Shown here: positions 38,167 through 44,112 of the stretch, in pieces
How positions within the stretch are numbered: position 1 is the first letter of the stretch
Layout: the number at the start of each line of letters is the position of its first letter
From: Polynucleobacter sp. AP-Reno-20A-A9
Lineage (GTDB): Bacteria > Pseudomonadota > Gammaproteobacteria > Burkholderiales > Burkholderiaceae
Length of the DNA: 64,000 nucleotides
Reading direction: 5' to 3'
Assembly (NCBI RefSeq): GCF_018882085.1
Contig: NZ_JACVPB010000002.1
Coordinates: 62,425 to 126,424, forward strand
Notes under the pieces: model-generated
The model's database searches: none
Seen by the model: the letters and a program-made list of their open reading frames with translations, nothing else
Told to the model about the DNA's origin: nothing
Position numbers and translations under genes: made by a program

Positions 38167-38733
38167 CTATATCAACTCAACAGCCGCTCTTTTCATATCG
38201 TCATTCACATCAATATATTTCTGCGTTACAGCAATACTCTTATGTCCCGCTAAGCTAGCCAAAATACGCACAGAGATGCCCTTGTTTGCCAAGGTAGTTA
38301 TAAATTGCCTGCGCCCACTGTGGCTACTAGCACCCGCTATACCCGCCTTCTTATAAAGCCAAAAGAAGTGCTGACATAAGGTATTAGGTGTCCAGCCCAA
38401 ACGCTTAGATGTGTGGAATAAGGGAATATCAGACATCGTTATATGTCGAGTTTTGAGATAAACAGCCAATTCTTCTTTTAGCTTTGCTGGTAAGAACACA
38501 GTTCTGCCGTCATTGCCTTTAGTTTGCTGTGCACTTAAACGGATTTCGCTCTTAATCGTGCCATCTTCATTTAATACATCCCCCATTTTTAATTGAGCGA
38601 TTTCTTTCACGCGAAGTCCTGCCCAATATCCCATAAGAAGCATTGCACGATTGCGTTCTGGATAAGTTGTGCTGCTAATGTAGCGTAAGAGTTGTTCTAA
38701 TTCTGCTGTGGTGAGTGTTTTTGCTTGAGCCAT
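38167..38733 (-). CDS. Small tyrosine recombinase (FimB/FimE size)
   Basis: This 188-residue recombinase is essentially the catalytic domain alone, with all active-site residues: Arg41 (AGLRVKE), Lys72 (TKGNDGR), His138 and Arg141 (HSGRR), His164 (LAGHKS) and nucleophile Tyr173 (QKYIDV). Full-length integrases are about 300-400 residues; the short form is typical of DNA-inverting enzymes such as FimB/FimE (about 200) and of some accessory recombinases. AAAGGA lies just before the ATG. Upstream is a palindrome at 38754-38771 that could be its operator. It is followed on the same strand (upstream) by the autotransporter gene. Confidence 0.85.
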   Translation of the reverse strand: MAQAKTLTTAELEQLLRYISSTTYPERNRAMLLMGYWAGLRVKEIAQLKMGDVLNEDGTIKSEIRLSAQQTKGNDGRTVFLPAKLKEELAVYLKTRHITMSDIPLFHTSKRLGWTPNTLCQHFFWLYKKAGIAGASSHSGRRQFITTLANKGISVRILASLAGHKSIAVTQKYIDVNDDMKRAAVELI

Positions 38734-38753
38734 TTTTGTCCTTTAGATAAATA

Positions 38754-38771
38754 AAACTGTGTATACAGTTT
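38754..38771. promoter_or_regulatory. Palindrome upstream of the small recombinase gene
   Basis: AAACTGT-GTAT-ACAGTTT, perfect 7-bp arms, lies 21 bases upstream of the recombinase start, where a repressor would act. The spacing (CTGT-N4-ACAG) is shorter than a LexA box (CTGT-N8-ACAG). Confidence 0.5.
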
Positions 38772-38839
38772 GTATTCTTTTGCTCAAAAGAACGACCAAA
38801 ATGTGTGATCAATAATCCTTCCAAGAATCAATGACTTAG

Positions 38840-38889
38840 CATTTAGCTCCGCCAAAGAAAATAGCAATAATCTTTGGTGGAGCTAAATG
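38840..38889. repeat. Long hairpin between recombinase and autotransporter
   Basis: Arms of 19 bases (38840-38858 and 38871-38889; CATTTAGCTCC on the left, GGAGCTAAATG on the right) pair with one G-T position around a 12-base loop. It is the centre of a 331-base gap. A second, looser set of inverted repeats follows (GCAAAC 38928 / GTTTGC 39001; CAAATGC 38938 / GCATTTG 38982). No T run follows directly, so it is not a simple terminator. The rest of the gap shows no gene. Confidence 0.8.
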
Positions 38890-39034
38890 TATTTATTAAA
38901 CCTGTGGGATTAAGACTACGAATTTAAGCAAACGCCTCAAATGCACGCTACACGCTTAAATTAGAGGTTCCCTGATGTAGAGCATTTGGCGCCGCAATTA
39001 GTTTGCGGAGAGACGGTTTTTGAGGTGGTTGTGA

Positions 39035-39053
39035 TGTCGTGCTTAACACGACA
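39035..39053. repeat. TGTCGT/ACGACA dyad, copy 6 (3' side of the autotransporter)
   Basis: TGTCGTG-CTTAA-CACGACA lies 12 bases past the autotransporter stop. Its reverse complement, TGTCGTGTTAAGCACGACA, is exactly copy 7 on the other side of the gene. Confidence 0.92.
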
Positions 39054-39064
39054 CCTTAATATAC

Positions 39065-40924
39065 TTAGAAATGTGAACTCAAACTGACAATAGCGTTATA
39101 ACTATTTACACTCTGCTGCGCCACCTGCTCAGTAAAGCTAGCCCTGATTACAGTCTTAGGATCAATTTGATAGCCAATACCAGCCGTTAGGTTTGTCCAA
39201 TTTCTGCCATAACCCATTGCCGGCATCGTATAGCTTGGCGCCGCCACCGTAGTTAATGTAGTTGTTACTAAACGATCTAAGTTACCAAGTTGGCTGTTGT
39301 AGATAGCCTTTGCAAATGGAAGCCAATCACCCACTTTTGCCTGAGCCTGATATCCAATCGAGCCTACCTGGGCATTAATATTCTGACTTCCAAATTGCAG
39401 ACTATTAAAGTTACCTGATTCAGTAAAGCCATTAATGCTGGTATTAACATACGCATAGCCGATAACAGGGCCGTGATTCATTACGCTGTAGTCAAAGTTA
39501 TAGCCCGTTTGTACTGCTACAGAAGTATTGGAACCATTAACCGTTGAGGCGTTTGAGAATGAAGTAACGCCAATTGGAGTAACGCGATTGACATTGCTAT
39601 TTAACCAATTGTAAGCAACCAACCCATTAGCCCAGATAGCGCCATCCTTATAAGCTGAATACGCTCCCAAGGTTGTGCCCGACTGCGTAAAATTACCGCT
39701 AGTGTTGTAATTCACCTGGGCTTGACCGTAGCCAACAAAACCGCCTAGTAAGATATTTTGGTTGTACTGATAATCCATACCAGCGGCACCGTTGTAGGGC
39801 GTACTGCTAGTGCTGGTTTGACTACCAGTCATATTGACCTGTTGCGCACCGCCTAATACCCAAGCACCCAATGTTTGAGGGGCGTTAGCGCGAAAACTAT
39901 AGCCCGCCTGATCTAAATAAGAATTGTTCATTGCGATCTGACCAATCGAGGCTTGATTAGCAAGCATCGAGACTTGACCTGGCGCAACTAAAAGACCGTA
40001 GTAGTAATCGGTTTCAATTTTTTGGCCTGCCGTAGTTAAATGTCCACCTCCAGTTGACGATAATGGACCGTCGGCATACAAGTATGTTTGATCTGCTGTG
40101 GGGGTGACATAGTTGGATGGACCACAGTTGATTGACGCAGTAGTCGTGCCACAAGCGGGAGTATTAACGTTGGTATTTGTAATACCAAACTGTGCAGGGT
40201 TAAGTGCAATGTAATTAAACACTGTACTCCAGTCTGCAGGCACAAAATTAATACCTTGGGCCGCAACATTATTCCAAACAGTTTGGCTGTATAAGTCACG
40301 AGAAGCCGACTGAACAGCGTTATACGTATACCCCAAGGCCGTCGCTACTGCGGCGGATTTAGAAGCATTCATATTAGGTATTAAGAAATTTCTAGCGCCG
40401 GCAGAGTAAAGGCTACCAACTAAATTAGCCGTTTGCTGACCAAGGGTATTAATTGCCGATATATTTTGAGGATCAACTATATTGCCAGCGCCCCCAGTTG
40501 TAGTTGTCTTAAGGTCATTAATACCAATTGACATTACATATAGGGCATTTGGATCGGCAATACTTGAAGTGGTTGCTAGATAAGCACTAACCTGAGAGGT
40601 TGCAGACCAAGCATTACTGTTCGCGGCAGTATACGAAACGCGAGCACCTCCAGCCGCATAATTATTGCCACCGCCCGGTGCTGAGGTTGGAGTAACAGTC
40701 ACACCAAATTTTTGCCCCAAACCCACCGTCCACTCAGCCCCTGGATTTGTAGTGAACGCTCCATATGTTGCAAGTGATCCCCCTGTGGATGACGGTATGT
40801 ATTTATATCTACCGCTATCTGAATTACTGTCACCAAAGATAATAAGGTTCGAATAACTTTGTGCGAAGGCTTGTCCTGAAAATAAAACTGCCGAAATAAG
40901 TGCGAAAGTTAGTTTGCGCTTCAA
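39065..40924 (-). CDS. GDSL-type esterase/lipase autotransporter (EstA-like)
   Basis: This 619-residue outer-membrane protein has a signal peptide (cleavage after AFAQ, about residue 22). The passenger is an SGNH hydrolase: the nucleophile motif G31-D-S33 (IIFGDSNSDSG), the GIND block at 134-137, and the catalytic Asp285 and His295 (ADGPLSSTGGGH). From about residue 345 it forms a beta-barrel translocator ending in phenylalanine (SLSSHF). This is the EstA/ApeE layout at normal length. It would display an esterase on the cell surface for hydrolysis of short acyl esters or lipids. It is the likely cargo of the island, bracketed by dyads 6 and 7 in exact inverse orientation. Confidence 0.92.
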   Translation of the reverse strand: MKRKLTFALISAVLFSGQAFAQSYSNLIIFGDSNSDSGRYKYIPSSTGGSLATYGAFTTNPGAEWTVGLGQKFGVTVTPTSAPGGGNNYAAGGARVSYTAANSNAWSATSQVSAYLATTSSIADPNALYVMSIGINDLKTTTTGGAGNIVDPQNISAINTLGQQTANLVGSLYSAGARNFLIPNMNASKSAAVATALGYTYNAVQSASRDLYSQTVWNNVAAQGINFVPADWSTVFNYIALNPAQFGITNTNVNTPACGTTTASINCGPSNYVTPTADQTYLYADGPLSSTGGGHLTTAGQKIETDYYYGLLVAPGQVSMLANQASIGQIAMNNSYLDQAGYSFRANAPQTLGAWVLGGAQQVNMTGSQTSTSSTPYNGAAGMDYQYNQNILLGGFVGYGQAQVNYNTSGNFTQSGTTLGAYSAYKDGAIWANGLVAYNWLNSNVNRVTPIGVTSFSNASTVNGSNTSVAVQTGYNFDYSVMNHGPVIGYAYVNTSINGFTESGNFNSLQFGSQNINAQVGSIGYQAQAKVGDWLPFAKAIYNSQLGNLDRLVTTTLTTVAAPSYTMPAMGYGRNWTNLTAGIGYQIDPKTVIRASFTEQVAQQSVNSYNAIVSLSSHF

Positions 40925-41040
40925 ATTTATTCCCTAGTCATTATTATGATTACAAGTACTGTAAATATATAAATATTATAGTAAATACTGGTTTCTACTT
41001 ATCCTCAATTTGGATGCTATGGGCCGCACAACATCCTGCC

Positions 41041-41059
41041 TGTCGTGTTAAGCACGACA
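41041..41059. repeat. TGTCGT/ACGACA dyad, copy 7 (5' side of the autotransporter)
   Basis: TGTCGTG-TTAAG-CACGACA, the exact reverse complement of copy 6. It lies 15 bases past the stop of the integrase at 41075 and about 116 bases upstream of the autotransporter start. Confidence 0.92.
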
Positions 41060-41074
41060 CTCCCGCCCCCTCAT

Positions 41075-42286
41075 TTAAGCAAGCCTCTCCGCATTCATCA
41101 TTGGGGTGATTTTGCTGTAATGCCGCTCAATCATTAAGACGCTAGTGCCCATTTGCTTAGCTAGCGTGTGAATATCTACCCCACTAGCCAATGCTTGCGT
41201 TGCATACGTATGCCTCAAGCTATACAGCGTTCTATTTTGCCCAGCACCATTTTTAAGCAACCCACTCTTTTTCATTAAGTGCCGAAAGATGTTTTCCAGC
41301 AAATGGGGCATTTCACCTGTGGGGAGCGTAAATATCTTTTTATCGAGCTTTATTTCGATTATTTCCCCCAAACTGGCATAAGGGAGCTTCTGCCAGTGCA
41401 TTAACCCCTCCAAAACGTCTAAAACAGCGTTTTTAGCGATTAAATACCTCTGTCCTGTCTTGCCACTCACCCATATACGTAAGTACCGCTTCTCGCCGAT
41501 ATAGTGCCACTGCAGGTGCTTCCACCGAAGCGGCATAGATTCGGTGCTGTGCCTAATGCCTGTATTCACCAAAAACTGAATGTAAGCGGCACATAGCACC
41601 CTAACTTCACCCGAATGTCTGTGGTGAACGTCTTTTTGCCAAATCGGAAAGTAGGTATACAACTGCTCTAACTCTTCTTGCGAAAAAGCGGGACGAGGCT
41701 CACTCTTTGCACCAGCAATGTTTAGCAACGGAACAATCTTGTTCTGCGAAATCTGTCCTTGCTCTTTTGCTAACGTCACCACTCTGTTGTATGCCAGTGC
41801 GTGATGTTTTTTAGTGATTGCTTTGGACTCTTTGCCCATTACCGAAGTTCTCCACGCTTCAAAGTCTGCAACTAACTCTTGCGTGATTTCACCAACTTTG
41901 TATTTTCCGAAAAATGGAATGAGATATTTTTGCCAGATAAAAAAATAATCTTTGTAGTTACGCTCGCCTCTCTTGCCATTCGAAGTGCGACGCATATTTG
42001 CCATCTCTTCTAATGCCAACTGTCCAAATGTTTTTTCTGTGAGTGCCAACCCTGCATCGATTTTGATACGCACAGTTTCATAAAGAACTATGGCATTGCG
42101 TCTAGCTTCAGTTAGCTCGTCTGTACCAGTGCTTGCCGAATGCCACTTGTTATTTGCCAGCTTAAAGCGGCATTGCCATTGCGCCGACTGGGGACGCTTA
42201 TAGACAGTAACCTTGCCGTCTATAAGCCTTATAGCCTTTGGGGTTGCGGGAACGGGGTTTGCAAAGAGTTGATTGAGATTAGACAT
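41075..42286 (-). CDS. Tyrosine recombinase/integrase next to attR
   Basis: This 403-residue phage-type integrase has an N-terminal arm-binding region (to about 60), a core-binding domain (about 85-180) and a catalytic domain with Arg245 (NTGIRHSTES), Lys276 (SGKTGQRY), Arg358 (LYSLRHTYAT) and nucleophile Tyr390 (IERHYSKI). The first histidine of the H-x-x-R box is Tyr355 and the later histidine is in a QMGTS context, a known variant of this subfamily (MGTSxxMIExHYs). It lies about 200 bases inside attR, in the leader of the displaced tRNA promoter, so it is the second candidate for the island's integrase. Confidence 0.88.
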   Translation of the reverse strand: MSNLNQLFANPVPATPKAIRLIDGKVTVYKRPQSAQWQCRFKLANNKWHSASTGTDELTEARRNAIVLYETVRIKIDAGLALTEKTFGQLALEEMANMRRTSNGKRGERNYKDYFFIWQKYLIPFFGKYKVGEITQELVADFEAWRTSVMGKESKAITKKHHALAYNRVVTLAKEQGQISQNKIVPLLNIAGAKSEPRPAFSQEELEQLYTYFPIWQKDVHHRHSGEVRVLCAAYIQFLVNTGIRHSTESMPLRWKHLQWHYIGEKRYLRIWVSGKTGQRYLIAKNAVLDVLEGLMHWQKLPYASLGEIIEIKLDKKIFTLPTGEMPHLLENIFRHLMKKSGLLKNGAGQNRTLYSLRHTYATQALASGVDIHTLAKQMGTSVLMIERHYSKITPMMNAERLA

Positions 42287-42301
42287 ACACGCTTAGTGTG
42301 C

Positions 42302-42324
42302 TGTCGTCTTGCATTTTCTACGAC
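42302..42324. repeat. Degenerate TGTCGT-like dyad upstream of the attR integrase
   Basis: TGTCGT and ACGAC lie in the same head-to-head order as in the seven dyads but 12 bases apart, so only 5-bp arms pair. It starts 16 bases upstream of the integrase ATG; it may be a relic or unrelated. Confidence 0.4.
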
Positions 42325-42447
42325 GATTATTTTTTCTTCGTAGTCAAAATCTCACACGATGTTCTGCGAACGCAGATTAATGCGTGTAAGTATTTTTTGA
42401 TGCCAATGTTTTTGGTGTGTAGTGGGCGGGATTTTTTGCGTATGCTT

Positions 42448-42471
42448 AAAACAATGTTTTAAAACTGTTTT
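42448..42471. promoter_or_regulatory. Tandem palindromes inside attR end
   Basis: AAAACA-A-TGTTTT (42448-42460) is followed at once by AAAAC-T-GTTTT (42461-42471). They lie between attR and the integrase gene, where arm-type or repressor sites are expected. The rest of the 200 bases between integrase and attR is AT-rich without a gene. Confidence 0.5.
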
Positions 42472-42488
42472 AGTACTCAAAAATATTT

Positions 42489-42548
42489 TTATGATTCCGT
42501 CGCTCTAACCAGCTGAGCTAATTCGCCGAACTCGCTATTGTAAATGAT
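42489..42548. repeat. attR: 60-bp direct repeat with the orphan tRNA 5' half
   Basis: Identical to 32422-32481. It contains the tRNA-Met 5' end through the anticodon loop, then switches to AT-rich island sequence, so no functional tRNA is made here. Confidence 0.92.
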
Positions 42549-42565
42549 CGGAATGCTTCTGTCTA
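42537..42565 (-). promoter_or_regulatory. Displaced original tRNA-Met promoter
   Basis: TAGACA (42560-42565), 17 bases, TACAAT (42537-42542): a strong sigma-70 promoter placed correctly before the 5' half of the tRNA. It now reads leftwards into the island, towards the integrase ATG at 42286 on the same strand. Confidence 0.65.
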
Positions 42566-42605
42566 AACGAATCCAATCCTATGGTCGCTGGAGGTGCTCA
42601 AATCC

Positions 42606-43037
42606 CTATTTGATCTGAAAGGTGCTGACAGCCTCCTCTCGGCCATAAAGGACATTAAATTCGATTTTCTTGGCTAAAAAGAGCTTTTTAAGGACCTCAT
42701 CCTTGTTCTCAAACACAATCGCGGTTTGCTCAGGGTAATGCGAAAAAGGGTCACTATTGACATCTACCGGCACCCCATCAATCTTGATTTGCTTGATTGA
42801 GCGCTTATAGAACTTATCGGGACGTATAAAAATCAGGCGCTTTACATACTTATCCAAGACAAGCTTTTGACCCTGCTCATTAGTCTTGAAGTAGTAGACC
42901 AACTCCTCTTTGCCATTGGTAGTCATGTCACGCTCTTCATCCCACTTGGCGTAAATACCAGAACTCATCGTGGCACAAAAAAATATCAAGGCCAATTGGC
43001 TCAATACAAAAACGGATTTCTTTTGAGGGGAATTCAT
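42606..43037 (-). CDS. Secreted hypothetical protein
   Basis: This 143-residue protein has a signal peptide (hydrophobic residues about 9-27, cleavage near IYA). The mature part has a WDEERDMTTNGKEELVYYF start and a series of strands (KRLIFIRPDKFY, TAIVFENKDE, IEFNVLYGRE). I do not recognise the family. It is the first chromosomal gene beyond attR, and before the island inserted it would have lain directly upstream of the tRNA-Met gene. Confidence 0.65.
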   Translation of the reverse strand: MNSPQKKSVFVLSQLALIFFCATMSSGIYAKWDEERDMTTNGKEELVYYFKTNEQGQKLVLDKYVKRLIFIRPDKFYKRSIKQIKIDGVPVDVNSDPFSHYPEQTAIVFENKDEVLKKLFLAKKIEFNVLYGREEAVSTFQIK

Positions 43038-43094
43038 GATGTGATCATATCAGCCAGATGCACACTCAAAAAGTAGAAGGCGTAAGATTCCTAA

Positions 43095-43418
43095 ATGATG
43101 AATTCGTTTCTATTGCGACTGCTCAGTTTTCTGCTCTTGAGTAGTTACATTCCCATTACTGCTTCTGCAGCGCAAATCTTCATCACCAATTACCCCTCAG
43201 AGGCAAATGCAAAAGTATTTGTCACAAAGTACCAATCAGAAGCAAACTGCATTGTGTATGACACCCAATACTCCAGCGATAACGAGCCGGGCGTTTGGTT
43301 TTATACGAAATACAAAAGCGATGCGCGTGCCGTGATTTATTACACCCAATATAAGTCTGAAGCCGATCTCATTGTGTATTTCACTAAGTACAAAAGTGAC
43401 GCACGCTGCCGTTACTAA
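43095..43418 (+). CDS. Secreted repeat protein, DUF6150-like
   Basis: This 107-residue protein has a signal peptide ending near ASAAQ, then about five tandem repeats of 15-18 residues of the form V-x-x-T-x-Y-x-S-[DE]-A. Examples are VFVTKYQSEAN, VYDTQYSSDNE, FYTKYKSDAR, IYYTQYKSEAD and VYFTKYKSDAR. Such repeats should form a small beta-solenoid or propeller-like sheet. I connect it with the DUF6150 family, from memory. Function unknown. It is 29 bases upstream of the MOSC gene on the same strand. Confidence 0.75.
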   Translation: MMNSFLLRLLSFLLLSSYIPITASAAQIFITNYPSEANAKVFVTKYQSEANCIVYDTQYSSDNEPGVWFYTKYKSDARAVIYYTQYKSEADLIVYFTKYKSDARCRY

Positions 43419-43447
43419 TCAATATCTCTTTAGCCCCTATTCATCTT

Positions 43448-44059
43448 ATGAGACTTCTTTCTATATCCGCCGGCAAGGTAGCTCCTTTATTTGGCAATCA
43501 CCACCCCAACTACAAATCAGTCGCTTCAGCCATTCGCAAGGAGGCGGTAAGCGATATAGACAATCCTGCCCCAGTTGAAGTTACTACCCTTGGCATTAAA
43601 GGCGACGAGCAAGCTGACTTATCGGTACACGGGGGCATTGAAAAGGCAATTTATGTTTATCCAGTAGAGCACTACATTTTCTGGAATGAGCTACTCACCC
43701 GAGAAACCAAGCAACCAGTTGATTTAAAGCATGGCGCCATTGGTGAGAACTTCACAGTCGAAGGCCTACTAGAAACAGAAGTGTTTGTTGGGGATAGACT
43801 ACAAATAGGAGACTTGGAATTCGCTGTCGTCAAACTCCGTGAGCCTTGTTTTAAATTCAACGCTGCTGTTGGTTATAAGGGTGCAAGCAAAGCAATGCTG
43901 CAGTCTGGCTTTAGTGGTTGGTATTTGCGTGTATTAAAAACTGGGGCTCTCACTGCTGGGACTGAGATTACTTTGATTCCAGGCCCAAGAGAAATTTCCA
44001 TTGCCCAGCAAAATCAAAAGTTATTGAACAATCGCAATCAAAAAGATTTGTGGGAATAA
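43448..44059 (+). CDS. MOSC domain-containing protein (YiiM-like)
   Basis: This 203-residue protein has the MOSC (molybdenum cofactor sulfurase C-terminal) fold. The segments GIKGDEQADLSVHGGIEKAIYVYP, GAIGENFTVEGL, and LREPCFKF with the conserved cysteine are those of YiiM-type proteins, which with molybdenum cofactor reduce N-hydroxylated compounds such as 6-hydroxylaminopurine. That activity here is inferred from the family. A bidirectional terminator follows. Confidence 0.9.
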   Translation: MRLLSISAGKVAPLFGNHHPNYKSVASAIRKEAVSDIDNPAPVEVTTLGIKGDEQADLSVHGGIEKAIYVYPVEHYIFWNELLTRETKQPVDLKHGAIGENFTVEGLLETEVFVGDRLQIGDLEFAVVKLREPCFKFNAAVGYKGASKAMLQSGFSGWYLRVLKTGALTAGTEITLIPGPREISIAQQNQKLLNNRNQKDLWE

Positions 44060-44061
44060 AA

Positions 44062-44087
44062 AAACCCGACCATTTCTGATCGGGTTT
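44062..44087. terminator. Bidirectional terminator between MOSC and MHS transporter genes
   Basis: AAACCCGA (44062-44069) and TCGGGTTT (44080-44087), a perfect 8-bp stem, with an A run on the left and T-rich sequence on the right. Confidence 0.88.
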
Positions 44088-44112
44088 CTTATTTGATACA
44101 GACTAAAACCGC

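Larger units (their letters stand above)
32422..42548. mobile_element. tRNA-Met integrative genomic island, about 10.07 kb
   Basis: A perfect 60-bp direct repeat at 32422-32481 and 42489-42548 bounds the segment; the repeats start 10,067 bases apart. Tyrosine recombinase genes lie next to both ends (32957-33982 and 41075-42286), with a third inside. The rest encodes an AAA+ ATPase, unknown proteins and an autotransporter esterase. No relaxase, coupling protein, capsid, terminase or replication initiator is recognisable, so it is a small integrative element or satellite, self-integrating but probably dependent on other means for transfer. Genes have strong ribosome binding sites and look intact. 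Confidence 0.9.

Noticed and set aside
38754..38771. LexA box upstream of the small recombinase
   Set aside because: The arms fit CTGT...ACAG but are four bases apart instead of eight, so LexA spacing is wrong.
32930..41059. Reading the seven dyads as ordinary Rho-independent terminators
   Set aside because: Only copy 3 is followed by a T run (minus strand); one copy lies inside a gene. Placement at 3' ends is real, but the class is not a plain terminator.
42489..42527. Second tRNA-Met gene at attR
   Set aside because: Only the 5' half up to the anticodon loop is present; the 3' half is replaced by AT-rich island sequence.
32422..42548. Complete prophage or conjugative element
   Set aside because: No capsid, terminase, tail, relaxase, coupling protein or type IV secretion gene is recognisable among the island's proteins.
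43160..43418. Possible CRISPR-like or tandem DNA repeat
   Set aside because: The periodicity is in the protein (Y-x-S-[DE]-A); the DNA units differ and there are no spacers. No CRISPR array or cas gene was seen anywhere in the window.
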